Source: [Erwinia] mediterraneensis
Lineage (GTDB): Bacteria > Pseudomonadota > Gammaproteobacteria > Enterobacterales > Enterobacteriaceae
Length of the DNA stretch: 64,000 bases
Assembly: GCF_900604315.1 (NCBI RefSeq)
Contig: NZ_LR026978.1
Coordinates: forward strand, 3,606,013-3,670,012
Direction: 5' to 3'
Part shown: positions 19,114-28,826 of the stretch, one piece after another
Layout of the letters: each line of letters opens with the position of its first letter
Numbering within the stretch: the first letter of the stretch is position 1
Program-made: the position numbers and the translations under genes
The notes under the pieces: model-generated
What the model saw: only the letters and a program-made list of their open reading frames with translations
Told to the model about the DNA's origin: nothing
The model's database searches: none

Positions 19114-20790
19114 TCAGCGCAGTGCGGCTTTCGCTTCATCACGCAGTTCGCGACGTAAAATTTTGCCCACGTTGGTTTTGGGCAGATCATCGCGAAACTC
19201 AATAATTTTAGGCACTTTATAGCCGGTAAGCTGGCGACGGCAGTGCTCGAGCAGCTCTTCTTTCGTCAGCGACGGGTCTTTCTTCACCACACAGGCTTTC
19301 ACCGCCTCGCCGGAAAGATCGCTGGGTACGCCGATGGCGGCAGCCTCGCGCACTTTGGGGTGCAGCATCAGCACATTTTCAATCTCGTTCGGGTAGACAT
19401 TGAAGCCCGAGACCAGAATCATATCTTTTTTACGATCGACGATACGGATAAAACCTTCATGGTCAACGGTAACAATATCACCGCTCCTGAGCCAGCCATT
19501 TTTTAACACTTCCTCAGTGGCCTGCGGCTGCTGCCAGTAACCGAGCATCACCTGCGGGCCGCGGATGCAGAGTTCGCCCGGCTCACCTTCCGGCACCTCA
19601 TTGCCCTGCTCGTCGATAATACGGATATCCGTCGACGGCACCGGTAAGCCGATACTGCCGGTGTGGCAGGTAATATCATACGGGTTCACCGATACCAGCG
19701 GCGAGCACTCGGTCAGGCCGTAACCTTCCAGCAGATAGTGGCCGGTGAGCTTCTCCCAGCGCTCCGCTACCGCTTTTTGCACCGCCATGCCACCCCCTGC
19801 CGAAAGACGCAGGGTAGAAAAGTCGAGCTGATGAAACTTCGGCTCATTCAGCAACGCGTTGAACAGGGTGTTCACGCCAGTAATAGCAGTAAAAGGAAAT
19901 TTACTCAGCGCCTTCACAAACGCAGGAATATCGCGTGGGTTGGTGATCAGCAGGTTATGGCCGCCCAGCTCGAGAAACAACAGCCCGTTCACCGTCAGGG
20001 CAAAAATATGATAAAGCGGCAGCGCGGTGACAATACACTCCTTACCGTCGCGCAGCAGGGAGCCGTAAGTCGCTTTGGTCTGCTCCAGATTGGCCTGCAT
20101 ATTACGATGGGTCAGCATCGCGCCTTTGGCCTGACCGGTGGTGCCACCGGTATATTGCAGAAAGGCCAGGTCGCTGTTGGTGATATCCGGACGCTGATAA
20201 CGCAGCTGCCTGCCCTGCTGCAGCACGCGGCGAAAAGGTATGGCGCCGGGCAGCTGATAGTCCGGCACCAGCTTTTTGACATATTTTACGACGAAATTGA
20301 CCAGGGTGGCTTTGAGCGGTGCCAGCGCATCGCCCATATGGGTCAGAATCACATGTTTAACGGGCGTTTCTGCCCGCACCTTTTCCAGCGTATGCGCGAA
20401 GCTGGAAACAATCACAATGGCGCTGGCGCCGCTGTCATTGAGCTGGAGTTTGAGTTCACGGGGCGTGTAGAGCGGGTTAACATTCACCACCACCAGGCCG
20501 GCACGCAGCACGCCAAACAAGGCCACCGGATACTGCAGCAGGTTCGGCATCATCAGCGCAACGCGATCCCCCTTTTTCAACTGCAGTTCCTGTTGCAGAT
20601 AAGCGGCGAAGGCCCGGCTTTGGGTTTCAAGCTCGCGGTAGCTCATCTGCTGGCCCATGTTTTCAAAGGCCGGTCGGTCAGCGTAACGCGCCACAGCCTG
20701 TTCAAACAGATCGATTAATGAGTCATAACGGTCCGCATCGATCTCGGCAGGTACATTTGCCGGATAACGTTTCAGCCAAACCTTATTCAA
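19114..20790 (-). CDS. fadD: Long-chain fatty acid CoA ligase FadD
   Basis: Peripheral inner-membrane enzyme that activates incoming long-chain fatty acids to acyl-CoA (ATP to AMP), the entry to beta-oxidation and the source of the FadR ligand. The adenylate-forming motifs are [15 protein letters not shown] (P-loop, about 205-219), YGLTE, and the linker and C-terminal lysine region [20 protein letters not shown] and [15 protein letters not shown] place the start at TTG 20790: GGAG lies 7 bases upstream, the protein then begins with NKVWLKRYP, and E. coli fadD also starts with TTG. That gives 558 residues (561 in E. coli). The frame extends to 20823. Confidence 0.94.
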   Translation of the reverse strand: MNKVWLKRYPANVPAEIDADRYDSLIDLFEQAVARYADRPAFENMGQQMSYRELETQSRAFAAYLQQELQLKKGDRVALMMPNLLQYPVALFGVLRAGLVVVNVNPLYTPRELKLQLNDSGASAIVIVSSFAHTLEKVRAETPVKHVILTHMGDALAPLKATLVNFVVKYVKKLVPDYQLPGAIPFRRVLQQGRQLRYQRPDITNSDLAFLQYTGGTTGQAKGAMLTHRNMQANLEQTKATYGSLLRDGKECIVTALPLYHIFALTVNGLLFLELGGHNLLITNPRDIPAFVKALSKFPFTAITGVNTLFNALLNEPKFHQLDFSTLRLSAGGGMAVQKAVAERWEKLTGHYLLEGYGLTECSPLVSVNPYDITCHTGSIGLPVPSTDIRIIDEQGNEVPEGEPGELCIRGPQVMLGYWQQPQATEEVLKNGWLRSGDIVTVDHEGFIRIVDRKKDMILVSGFNVYPNEIENVLMLHPKVREAAAIGVPSDLSGEAVKACVVKKDPSLTKEELLEHCRRQLTGYKVPKIIEFRDDLPKTNVGKILRRELRDEAKAALR

Positions 20791-20858
20791 GGAATCACTC
20801 CAGGATTTATTTATTATTGCCATCGCTACCCCTGCTGACCGTTTTTTAACATTATATT

Positions 20859-20875
20859 AACTGATTGTACCAGTA
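20859..20875 (-). promoter_or_regulatory. FadR operator and promoter of fadD
   Basis: AACTGATTGTACCAGTA matches the FadR palindrome AACTGGTCGGACCAGTT at 13 of 17 positions. On the minus strand it is followed at once by a perfect TATAAT (20851-20856), so a bound repressor would cover the -10/-35 spacer of fadD. FadR itself is encoded at 9858-10577. Confidence 0.65.
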
Positions 20876-20938
20876 TGATCGGTAGCGCCGTTTCAGGTTG
20901 CGAAGCACATCACTAAATTTTACGCCGCAGCAGTGCGC

Positions 20939-21115
20939 CAGTAAAAATCCGCCTTCATAGAAGGCGGCTTTGATTGCACCCCATAGGGGTGTACCAAAAA
21001 CCTTAAAAAGCAGTCTCTGCCTGTTCCGTAAGATTCAAATCCAGAGACGATAAGGCAGAGCCAAAACGTATTGATGACCACGCCCGCAGGACGTGGTTTT
21101 AAGCTGGCAATAAAA
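20939..21115. repeat. Dispersed structured element, copy B
   Basis: 177 bp, the second copy of the element at 18893-19070, between yeaY and fadD. It abuts the yeaY terminator hairpin at 21116-21146 in the same way copy A abuts the fadD terminator. Its second hairpin reads CACCCC-ATA-GGGGTG, where copy A has TACCCC-ATA-GGGGTG, a U-G to C-G improvement of the pair. Confidence 0.92.
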
Positions 21116-21146
21116 TGGCCCGGTCGTGCAGGTCACGGCCAGGCCA
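21111..21146 (-). terminator. Terminator of yeaY
   Basis: On the minus strand a 13-base arm (21146-21134) pairs with 21128-21116 at 12 of 13 positions (one G-U pair) around a 5-base loop, followed by TTTTATTG from repeat copy B. It begins 31 bases after the yeaY stop. Confidence 0.75.
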
Positions 21147-21176
21147 GTATGGCTTGCTTTTCCTCAGCAGCGTGCC

Positions 21177-21773
21177 TTATTCCGTTAAGATGGTTTCGAC
21201 CCGTGCCGGGCCGGAACTGTACATTCCCCAGTAAGGATTGGGTCCCCAGTAACCGTGACGGTGACGCCCGGGGCCGGACCAGATCCAGGGATCGATCATC
21301 GGCTGCGGCGGTGCCACAACCTGTTTCACCATGCGCCAGCGCTGATAACCTTTCACATCGATGACGATAAAGCGATAGTTCGCCTGCCCCACCTCGCCAA
21401 CTTCGCTGCCTTTGATGGTGCCCAGGACGGTGACATACTGGTTATTAAGATTGAGGGGATCCACAAAGCCGCGGATATCAGCATAGATACGTCCCACCGA
21501 GGCGCTGCCCAGACGGGGCCGCGCCTGCTCATCCAGGGGTTGCGTGGCGATTTCGAGACGGGTCACCTCGTTAAGATTGGTCACCCTGACGACTTTTCCG
21601 CCGAAACGGGATTCCTGGCCGACATAGAGCTGTGGTGCATTCATCACGCGTAACAGATCCTGCTGCGGGAGCGGAGAGCTACCTTTGAGGGTATCAGGCA
21701 CGGAAACACAGCCGCCAAGCAGCAGCGCCACTGCTAACAGGAGGCCGTGAGTTCCTTTAGGACGTTTTGACAT
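21177..21773 (-). CDS. yeaY: Slp-family outer-membrane lipoprotein YeaY
   Basis: Lipoprotein of the Slp (starvation lipoprotein) family, function unresolved. The signal peptide runs from [22 protein letters not shown] to the lipobox cysteine at about residue 22. The Slp domain follows ([29 protein letters not shown]) and the tail is rich in Trp, Gly and Tyr. ATG 21773 has AGGAGAGG upstream; 198 residues. It lies between tsaB and fadD as in E. coli. Confidence 0.88.
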   Translation of the reverse strand: MSKRPKGTHGLLLAVALLLGGCVSVPDTLKGSSPLPQQDLLRVMNAPQLYVGQESRFGGKVVRVTNLNEVTRLEIATQPLDEQARPRLGSASVGRIYADIRGFVDPLNLNNQYVTVLGTIKGSEVGEVGQANYRFIVIDVKGYQRWRMVKQVVAPPQPMIDPWIWSGPGRHRHGYWGPNPYWGMYSSGPARVETILTE

Positions 21774-21830
21774 AAACCTCTCCTTTGTTCTCCTGTTAGA
21801 CTGAGCGGAAAGCATTTAGTTGCGTGTCTG

Positions 21831-22529
21831 TCAGCGGCCCGGCAGCTTTTTCCAGGTCACTTCATTACGCAAATAGACTGGCTCTGCATGCTCCGGCGTA
21901 ACCGTATCACCCGCTTCCCAGGCCTGTAGCGCCAGCGGCAGCATATCTTCGGCGGCCGGCAGCAAAACGTCGCTGGCGGTCAGCGTCAGCGCATGACCCT
22001 GCTGCAACTGCGGATACGCCTGCCAGCCGGTTCCCACCGTGGTCCAGGCACCGCCCAGCGCCTGCAGACGCGCCAGCACGGCTTCCGGCTTCAGGACGCT
22101 TTCCGTGACCTCGCCCTGCCAGTAGCCCTGGGCGTCACGTTGATATTCCGCCCAGTAGACTTCTCCCATACGCGCGTCGATTGCCGCCAGTACCCGGGTA
22201 GCACCCTGACGACGCCATGCGCCTTGCGCCATGGTCAGCAGTGTCGAAACGCCGATCATCGGCAGTCCGGCACCCAGCGCCAGGCCCTGGGCAATACCGA
22301 TACCAATACGGACACCGGTAAAACTGCCGGGGCCGCGGCCAAAAGCCAGCGCATCGAGCGCGGTAAGCGTCAGTTGCTGCGCCTGCAGCAGTTCATTAAC
22401 CAGCGGCAAAATGCGTTGCGTGTGGTCGCGCGGCGCGATTTCAAAGCGCGCATCCCGTTGCTGGCCATTCATCAGGGCCACGGAACAGGCTTCCGTCGCC
22501 GTGTCCAGCGCTAAAATTCGGGCAGACAT
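21831..22529 (-). CDS. tsaB: tRNA t6A37 synthesis protein TsaB
   Basis: Scaffold subunit of the TsaBDE complex, which with TsaC makes N6-threonylcarbamoyl adenosine at position 37 of ANN-decoding tRNAs. Actin-like fold with [15 protein letters not shown] at the start and [22 protein letters not shown] (about 70-91). From ATG 22529 it has 232 residues (231 in E. coli), with AGGATG upstream. The frame runs back to 22562. It directly follows yoaA on the minus strand. Confidence 0.95.
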   Translation of the reverse strand: MSARILALDTATEACSVALMNGQQRDARFEIAPRDHTQRILPLVNELLQAQQLTLTALDALAFGRGPGSFTGVRIGIGIAQGLALGAGLPMIGVSTLLTMAQGAWRRQGATRVLAAIDARMGEVYWAEYQRDAQGYWQGEVTESVLKPEAVLARLQALGGAWTTVGTGWQAYPQLQQGHALTLTASDVLLPAAEDMLPLALQAWEAGDTVTPEHAEPVYLRNEVTWKKLPGR

Positions 22530-22583
22530 AACATCCTCAGGGTAGTGCAAAATGGCGCACATTTTAACACAGACTGGTACAAA

Positions 22584-24494
22584 TTACTGAGCCCTGTCGG
22601 CACGGATAAATTGCACCGCACGCGTCAAATCACGTGTACGCGGCGTCGGTGGCAGGCTGTTTAAAAAGAGCGCGCCGTAGGGGCGGGATACCAGCCGCTG
22701 ATCGCAGATTACCAGCACACCGCGATCCTCAACGTCACGAATCAGACGCCCGACGCCCTGCTTCAGGGTAATCACCGCGTCCGGCAGCTGCACATCGTTA
22801 AAGGGATCGCCGCCGCGCAGACGGCAATCTTCCATGCGCGCCTTCAACAGCGGATCTTCCGGCGAGGTAAACGGCAACTTGTCGATAATCACCAGCGAGA
22901 GCGCATCGCCGCGCACATCTACCCCTTCCCAGAAGCTGCTGGTCGCGACCAGCAAGGCGTTACCGGCGTCGATAAACTGCTTTAACAGCTGTCCCTTACT
23001 GGTTTCGCCCTGCAGCAGCACTGGCAGCGTCATTGAGGCGCGAAACTCAATCGCCAGTTCACGCATCATGGCGTGCGAGGTACAGAGAAAGAAGCAGCGC
23101 CCTTTATTCGCCTCGATCAACGGCTTCATCATCCGCGCCAGCTGACGCGCGCCACCGGGCCGGTTCGGCTCGGGCAGATTGCGCGGCACGCAGAGCAATG
23201 CCTGCTGCGCATAATCAAACGGGCTGTTCAGAATCAGACTTTTAGCCTGGCTGAGGCCCAGCCGCTCGGCAAAATGCCCCAGTTGCTCGTTAACCGCCAG
23301 GGTGGCGGAGGTAAAAATCCACGCCGCTTTACGGTTATCCATGACTTCACGAAAACGCTCCGCCACGGATAACGGCGTCAGCGCGAGAGTAAAATGACGC
23401 GCGCTGCATTCATACCAGTAACTGAAGCCCGGCTCATCAATGGTGCGTAAGCGCCTGAGACGGCTGCGGTAGAGCGCCGCGCGCTCAAAGGCAGCATCCA
23501 GCAGCGCGGAGCGCCCGAGCGACAGCTTGATCACGTCGTAACAGAGCTCCAGCGCATCATCCAGCAGCGTCAGCATGCGCATCACGTTTGGATCGCTCAG
23601 CAGATCGCGCAGATTACCGCGAAAACCGGGTTCGCCCAGCGCCAGACGGAAATCCTGTGCGCACTGCGCCAGCCTGTCCGCTGATTTCTGCAGCTGCTGG
23701 ACGTCCCGCACCTCGGTGCGGTAAGCGATAATGATATCTTTAGCGAGATCCTGCAGCTGGCGGCTGGAGAGTTGCTGACCGAAATACTGGCTGGCGATAT
23801 CGGGGATCTGATGCGCTTCGTCGAAGATCATCACCTCCGCCTCCGGGATCAGTTCGGCGAAACCGATCTCTTTCACCACCAGGTCAGCAAGAAACAGATG
23901 ATGGTTAACCACCACCACATCCGCTTCCATCGCCCGTTTGCGCGCTTTTACCACAAAGCACTCTTTGTACAACGGACAGTCGCTGCCCAGGCAGTTGTCA
24001 TTGGTGCTGGTGACCAGCGGCCAGATGGGACTGTCTTCAGCCACGCCGCTGCAACTGCTGATATCGCCGTCGACAGTTTCCGAACACCAGGCGCGCAGCG
24101 TGACCAGATCGCCCAGCGCCTGAGCGCTGAGATCACCTCCGGCCATGGTCTGCTGCTCCATGCGCTCCAGACAGAGATAGTTGGAACGCCCTTTCAGCAG
24201 CGCGGTTTTGCCACTAAAGGTCAGGGCGCGCGCGACGCCCGGCAGATCGCGGTTGTAGAGCTGATCCTGCAGCGCTTTGGAACCGGTGGAAATGATCACT
24301 TTTTTTCCGGCACGCAGTGCGGGTGCCAGGTAGGCATAGGTTTTGCCGGTGCCGGTGCCAGCTTCGACGATCAGTTCACCGCCCTCTTTCACCGTTTGCG
24401 TAACCGCTGTGGCCATCTCCTGCTGCGCTGCGCGCGGCCTGAAGCCAGGGATCGCCTGCGCCAGCGCGCCATCTGTTGCAAAATCGTCCGCCAC
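22584..24494 (-). CDS. yoaA: DinG-family ATP-dependent helicase YoaA
   Basis: XPD/DinG superfamily 2 DNA helicase with an iron-sulfur cluster; in E. coli it works with HolC in repair of replication damage. Walker A EAGTGTGKTYAYLAPAL at about residue 44, cluster cysteines across NYLCLERM, LRAWCSE, DNCLGSDCPLYKECF, Walker B MIFDEAHQIPD, and C-terminal motifs FWEGVDVRGD and GVGRLIRD. 636 residues, as in E. coli. HolE, another polymerase III subunit, is also in this window but far away. Confidence 0.95.
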   Translation of the reverse strand: MADDFATDGALAQAIPGFRPRAAQQEMATAVTQTVKEGGELIVEAGTGTGKTYAYLAPALRAGKKVIISTGSKALQDQLYNRDLPGVARALTFSGKTALLKGRSNYLCLERMEQQTMAGGDLSAQALGDLVTLRAWCSETVDGDISSCSGVAEDSPIWPLVTSTNDNCLGSDCPLYKECFVVKARKRAMEADVVVVNHHLFLADLVVKEIGFAELIPEAEVMIFDEAHQIPDIASQYFGQQLSSRQLQDLAKDIIIAYRTEVRDVQQLQKSADRLAQCAQDFRLALGEPGFRGNLRDLLSDPNVMRMLTLLDDALELCYDVIKLSLGRSALLDAAFERAALYRSRLRRLRTIDEPGFSYWYECSARHFTLALTPLSVAERFREVMDNRKAAWIFTSATLAVNEQLGHFAERLGLSQAKSLILNSPFDYAQQALLCVPRNLPEPNRPGGARQLARMMKPLIEANKGRCFFLCTSHAMMRELAIEFRASMTLPVLLQGETSKGQLLKQFIDAGNALLVATSSFWEGVDVRGDALSLVIIDKLPFTSPEDPLLKARMEDCRLRGGDPFNDVQLPDAVITLKQGVGRLIRDVEDRGVLVICDQRLVSRPYGALFLNSLPPTPRTRDLTRAVQFIRADRAQ

Positions 24495-24870
24495 ACATCC
24501 TCTCTCAACCGGGCAAAAACAGGGGGGATTATGTCAGTATCAGCGGGAGGGAGCAAAACCCTTCATGCGGTTAAATGACATTTCATGGTTACAGAGGAAA
24601 GCCCCGCCTTTTCCCTGAGTGAAATTAACGGATGAAAGATGCTGGTCATGTTTTTTAATATTAAAAGTTATATTTATAAAAACCCGTACCCGGGTAATTA
24701 TTGTTGATACGGTACATTTCTTTATAAAACATCTTCAGAGATATCCGGATAAGCGCACTCTGCTTGACCATAAGCTAATCCACAAAAAAAGACACAGATG
24801 AAAAACCTGAGCGTTTTATTGAAACAGCAAATTTTAAAGAATGCCAGAATGTTATAAAAAGGAGATTAGC
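24495..24870. other. AT-rich upstream region of the repeat-protein gene
   Basis: About 375 bases between divergent yoaA and the accessory gene at 24871. It is far more AT-rich than the neighbours from about 24640 on. A palindrome TACCCGGGTA lies near 24687. I looked for a Hrp box (GGAACC with CCAC) to support type III secretion and found none. Confidence 0.5.
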
Positions 24871-26040
24871 ATGCCAATGACAAAAATTTCTGAAACCCAA
24901 TGTATTAATGCATCCACACAGACTGAAAACGTTGAAAGCGCTGTTCCAGAAAAACCTCTGGGCGTTACTACGATCTCAGTAATTAATCATGCTGGCAATT
25001 CCCTCTTTACAGAGAATATCAAAAGCTTTATGGACAGGAATGGTCATGCCAGCAGTATAACATGTGATGATACTTTACGTTTTGCAGAAGCTATTATCCG
25101 TGTGTCTCAGGGCGAAAACTGGAAGCAGGTCTCCAGCAGACTGCCTATTAAAAATAAAGTTTATCAACGGGAGATTGAAAACTTTATTATTGCGCGGGCC
25201 CTGGAAGATATTGCTAACGGTGAAACCTGGAAGCAGGTTGCCAACAAATACGACCTCAATGAACAAAATCACCAGGATGTTCTGCAAAAATTTTCCGTCG
25301 ACCAGGCCCGCAAGCGTATTGAGGAAAATGACGCTAAAAACCGTTGTGAAATCGCCAAAGCGTTTGATGTTCCGGCAGGTAAGATTAAAGATGATATTGA
25401 TGATATTATAGACGCCGCTAAAAAGAGTATTCTCTCTAATAATCCCCGACATTTAACTTGTAGCGATGCAATAGTTTCTAACTGGCGACGGGACACCCCG
25501 AGCCTAGTGACAAATAAGTCGGACAATCTTGAAAATCCGGTCCCGGTTAACTGGCAGGAGGTCGCCGGGAAGTACCAGATTAATGTGGAAAGCCTCAAGT
25601 ACAGCGTATTGCAGGAGGCAAGCTCGTATTTATATTCACTCAATGCCAAAATACGCGACGAACAACACTGGGCAGACGAAGACATAAAATTTCTGAAAGA
25701 TATTTTAACCGCCTATCATTATGAAGACAGTGCAACAGAGCTGCTCAGAACAACGGTATGGACTGGAATATTAGAAAAGTCTGTGGAACCTGTTCTGAAC
25801 GCGGGCTTTAAAAAAGACCAGCTTATCACTGCTCTGGTTCAGGTCGCTAAGGTACTTAAAAATCACAAGCATGCCCGTTATCTTGAAAGTTTCATCCAGA
25901 AGCATCAAAAACTCAGCGAAGAGGGTTTTGATTTGAGAAAATTAATCGCTGAACATGAAAGCACGACAAACATCGATACAATAACCAAAAAAGAAAAATT
26001 CTTTATTTACCGCTATGGCAACAAGTTACTGAGTCGCTAG
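24871..26040 (+). CDS. Unknown protein with tandem helix-turn-helix-like repeats
   Basis: I do not recognise this 389-residue protein. The first 60 residues are Ser/Thr/Asn-rich and likely disordered. Then come helical units with a shared core W-[KQ]-[QE]-V-[AS]-x-[KR]-[YL]-x-[LI]: W84-K-Q-V, W120-K-Q-V-A-N-K-Y and W228-Q-E-V-A-G-K-Y, spaced 36 and 108 residues, with a degenerate unit between (IAKAFDV, 161-167). The unit resembles a helix-turn-helix of about 36 residues. No membrane segment or signal peptide is seen. ATG 24871 has AAGGAG 6 bases upstream, better than ATG 24841. Base composition is clearly more AT-rich than both neighbours, and no such gene sits between yoaA and yoaB in E. coli: an acquired gene. 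An effector or DNA-binding role is only a guess. Confidence 0.7.
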   Translation: MPMTKISETQCINASTQTENVESAVPEKPLGVTTISVINHAGNSLFTENIKSFMDRNGHASSITCDDTLRFAEAIIRVSQGENWKQVSSRLPIKNKVYQREIENFIIARALEDIANGETWKQVANKYDLNEQNHQDVLQKFSVDQARKRIEENDAKNRCEIAKAFDVPAGKIKDDIDDIIDAAKKSILSNNPRHLTCSDAIVSNWRRDTPSLVTNKSDNLENPVPVNWQEVAGKYQINVESLKYSVLQEASSYLYSLNAKIRDEQHWADEDIKFLKDILTAYHYEDSATELLRTTVWTGILEKSVEPVLNAGFKKDQLITALVQVAKVLKNHKHARYLESFIQKHQKLSEEGFDLRKLIAEHESTTNIDTITKKEKFFIYRYGNKLLSR

Positions 26041-26167
26041 TTTCCCGGTTGCGACGACGGCACTAAATCTGGAAAAACTTCAGCAACAAGGTGGCGCTGA
26101 CAGCAAAGCTGTTAAACCTGCCAGCGCCGCAACAGATGACAGGTCGGTGGTAACTGTGCCAGGCTAG
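26033..26167 (+). pseudogene. Open tail in the +1 frame after the repeat-protein gene
   Basis: Right behind the stop of the preceding gene, the +1 frame stays open from 26033 to a TAG at 26165-26167, coding for 44 residues that look like a real C-terminus (NLEKLQQQGGADSKAV, then a Pro/Ala/Thr-rich end). It has no start codon or ribosome site of its own. It may be the former C-terminal end of the repeat protein, lost by a frameshift, or the end of an older gene displaced by the insertion. Its composition is closer to the core genome. Confidence 0.35.
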
Positions 26168-26193
26168 CGCCCGCGTCGTTAAAGGAGAAAACA

Positions 26194-26538
26194 ATGACTA
26201 TTACACGTATTGATCCCGAGCACCGTATGTCAGAAGCGGTGATCCACAACAACACTGTTTACTACACCAGCGTGCCGGAAAATCTGGATGAGGATGCGGA
26301 AGCGCAAACTGCTAATGCGCTGGCGGTGATTGATGCGCTGTTAACGCGTGTCGGCTCAGACAAAAGTAAAATTCTCGACGCCACCATTTTTCTGGTGGAT
26401 AAAGCGGACTTTGCGGCGATGAACCGCGCCTGGGACGCCTGGGTTTCTCCCGGTAATGCCCCGGTGCGCTGTACCGTACAGGCGGGGTTGATGAATCCGA
26501 AATATAAAGTGGAAATTAAAATCGTCGCGGCAATGTAA
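26194..26538 (+). CDS. yoaB: RidA-family protein YoaB
   Basis: 114-residue member of the YjgF/YER057c/UK114 (Rid) family, trimeric, related to enamine/imine deaminases. The conserved arginine is in NAPVRCTVQAGLMNPKYKVEIKIVA near the C-terminus. AAAGGAGAAAACA precedes ATG 26194. It is a Rid paralogue distinct from RidA itself, so imine deaminase activity is not assured. Convergent with yoaH. Confidence 0.92.
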   Translation: MTITRIDPEHRMSEAVIHNNTVYYTSVPENLDEDAEAQTANALAVIDALLTRVGSDKSKILDATIFLVDKADFAAMNRAWDAWVSPGNAPVRCTVQAGLMNPKYKVEIKIVAAM

Positions 26539-26585
26539 CCTGACGGGCGCGCCATTGCCGCAGCGAGCGTTGTCAGCGGGGCGCG

Positions 26586-26771
26586 CTACTCCTCTTCATC
26601 TTCCTCATCAAAGCGCATCGGAACCGGAGCGCCTTTATAGTTCTGGCGAATCTCCTGCGCCACCTGGGCGATCGCCTGGCCGCTGGACATCCCTTCCGCC
26701 ATCAGCGCATGGATGCGTTCTACGGCCTGCTGTTGCTCTTCATGAGAAAGCGCGGGTAAACCTGTAATCAT
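26586..26771 (-). CDS. yoaH: UPF0181 small protein YoaH
   Basis: 61 residues, acidic C-terminus (DEEDEEE). Matches E. coli Yoa[17 protein letters not shown] and [16 protein letters not shown]. Function unknown. Divergent from pabB with about 107 bases between the start codons; AGGAGGAACAT precedes ATG. Confidence 0.88.
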   Translation of the reverse strand: MITGLPALSHEEQQQAVERIHALMAEGMSSGQAIAQVAQEIRQNYKGAPVPMRFDEEDEEE

Positions 26772-26878
26772 ATGTTCCTCCTGAATGGCAAAAAGCTATT
26801 ATTTCATGAGGCGTTACCAGGTGCCAGCAGCAAAAAAATATGGCAGGCTGTTTCCCCTGATTTTTATTTTTGACAGCT

Positions 26879-28264
26879 ATGATCCCGAAGACTCTGAACT
26901 TAGCCTACACGCCTGATGCCCTGACGCATCATTTCTCACGTATTGCCCATCTGCCCTGGGCAATGCTGCTCTCGTCGGGTGCGGCCGATCATGCGGATAA
27001 TCGCTTTGATATCCTTACTGCCGATCCGCGCGCAACCCTGGTAACCCGCGGCGAGATCACAGTGGTCAGTACAAGTGACGGTGTCACCGAAAGCGCGGCG
27101 GATCCCCTCACCCTGGTGCAGCAGCAGTGTACAGCTTTGGGAGAAATGGCGACAGCACATCCCGACCTGCCTTTTCAGGGCGGTGCGCTGGGTCTGTTTG
27201 GCTATGACCTCGGACGACGTTTCGAAAAGCTGCCGGTCCGCGCCAGCGCCGATTTGCAGACGCCGGATATGGCTGTCGGCATTTTTGACTGGGCGTTGAT
27301 CGCCGATCATCATCTGCAGCGCCTGACGCTGGTCGCCCACGCGGATGTGCAGGACAGACTGCGCTGGCTGACAAGCTGGCCGGAGCGCCAGCCGGAACGC
27401 TTCCGCCTCACCAGTGACTGGCGCTCAAATCTCAGCTATGACGACTATGCCAGACGCTTTGCCGCCGTGCAGGCCTATATTCAGGCGGGCGACTGTTACC
27501 AGGTGAATCTTGCTCAGCGTTTTCAGGCCAGTTATCAGGGCGATGAGTGGCAGGCGTTCTGCGCGCTGAACAGCGCCAATCGGGCACCCTTCAGTGCGTT
27601 TTTGCGCCTGCCCGACAGCGTCATTCTGAGTCTGTCGCCCGAGCGTTTTCTGAAACTGGAACAGGGCGTGATTGAAACCCGCCCTATTAAGGGCACTCTG
27701 CCGCGCCTCGATGACGCCTGCGCCGATGCGCGACAGGCAGAAAAGCTGGCTGCCTCGGAGAAAGATCGCGCCGAGAATCTGATGATTGTGGATCTGTTGC
27801 GTAATGATATTGGCCGTGTCGCTCTCCCCGGATCGGTTTCGGTGCCGGAGCTGTTTGTGGTGGAGCCTTTTCCCGCCGTGCATCATCTGGTCAGCACGGT
27901 ACGCGCCCGGTTACCGGCAGATTTGCACGCCAGCGACCTGCTGCGCGCCTGTTTCCCCGGTGGCTCAATCACCGGCGCGCCGAAGATTCGTGCGATGGAA
28001 ATTATTGAAGAGCTGGAACCGCATCGCCGTAATGCCTGGTGCGGCAGTATCGGCTACCTCAGCCTGTGCGGCCGCATGGATACCAGTATTACGATTCGTA
28101 CGCTGATTGCTGAAAATCAGCAGCTTTACTGTGCTGCAGGAGGTGGTCTCGTGGCCGACAGTGATGTGGCTGCGGAATATCAGGAAACCCTGCATAAATT
28201 ACAGCGTATTCTGCCCTGTCTCTCTGGAGTCTCCTGTGACCCTCTCTTCCCTGACGCTGGATAG
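26879..28264 (+). CDS. pabB: Aminodeoxychorismate synthase component I
   Basis: With PabA glutaminase it converts chorismate to 4-amino-4-deoxychorismate for folate. The chorismate-binding domain occupies the C-terminal two thirds, with [11 protein letters not shown] (lysine that attacks C2), [21 protein letters not shown] and IRTLIAE. ATG 26879 gives 461 residues; TTG 26870 is also in frame but I see no ribosome site favouring it. Its 3' end overlaps nudL by 29 bases. Confidence 0.94.
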   Translation: MIPKTLNLAYTPDALTHHFSRIAHLPWAMLLSSGAADHADNRFDILTADPRATLVTRGEITVVSTSDGVTESAADPLTLVQQQCTALGEMATAHPDLPFQGGALGLFGYDLGRRFEKLPVRASADLQTPDMAVGIFDWALIADHHLQRLTLVAHADVQDRLRWLTSWPERQPERFRLTSDWRSNLSYDDYARRFAAVQAYIQAGDCYQVNLAQRFQASYQGDEWQAFCALNSANRAPFSAFLRLPDSVILSLSPERFLKLEQGVIETRPIKGTLPRLDDACADARQAEKLAASEKDRAENLMIVDLLRNDIGRVALPGSVSVPELFVVEPFPAVHHLVSTVRARLPADLHASDLLRACFPGGSITGAPKIRAMEIIEELEPHRRNAWCGSIGYLSLCGRMDTSITIRTLIAENQQLYCAAGGGLVADSDVAAEYQETLHKLQRILPCLSGVSCDPLFPDAG

Positions 28265-28826
28265 TTTTCTCAGCCGCTTTGTGCTGCAGATGCCCCATCA
28301 GGATGCGTCGCCGCTGCCCGCCGGACGCCATGCCGCGGTGCTGGTGCCGCTGGTAGCACGGCAACAACCGGGCCTGCTACTGACGCGCCGCTCGGCCCGG
28401 TTACGTAAACACGCCGGCCAGGTCGCTTTTCCCGGCGGTATGCAGGATGCGGATGATGTTTCCCTGATCGCTACCGCGCTGCGTGAAGCGGAAGAGGAAG
28501 TCGGCATCAGCGCCCAGCAGGTGCGCGTGATTGGCTCGCTGCCTGCAGTGACCAGCAGCACCGGTTTTCAGGTGACGCCGGTGGTGGGCATTATTCCGCC
28601 CGATCTCCCTTTACGTCTGAATCCTGCCGAGGTAGAGAGCGCGTTTGAAATGCCGCTTGCCGAAGCATTACAGCTGAGCCGCTATGTACCGCTCAATATT
28701 CATCGTCGGGGCCGCACCCATCAGGTCTGGTTATCCTGGTATCAGGATTATTTTGTCTGGGGCATGACTGCCGGGATTATCCGGGCCCTGAGTCACCAGA
28801 TAGCACTGACGGACATGGAAAGTTAA
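28236..28826 (+). CDS. nudL: Nudix CoA pyrophosphatase NudL
   Basis: Nudix hydrolase of the CoA pyrophosphatase group. The Nudix box is complete: [20 protein letters not shown] followed by EEVGI, with a UPF0035 signature before it ([13 protein letters not shown]). I place the start at GTG 28236, 6 bases after GGAG, giving [15 protein letters not shown] as in the E. coli protein and 196 residues. The frame continues far upstream inside pabB. The overlap with pabB suggests translational coupling, as in E. coli. Confidence 0.92.
   Translation: MTLSSLTLDSFLSRFVLQMPHQDASPLPAGRHAAVLVPLVARQQPGLLLTRRSARLRKHAGQVAFPGGMQDADDVSLIATALREAEEEVGISAQQVRVIGSLPAVTSSTGFQVTPVVGIIPPDLPLRLNPAEVESAFEMPLAEALQLSRYVPLNIHRRGRTHQVWLSWYQDYFVWGMTAGIIRALSHQIALTDMES

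Noticed and set aside
24579-24870. Hrp box upstream of the repeat-protein gene
   Set aside because: No GGAACC with a properly spaced CCAC was found.
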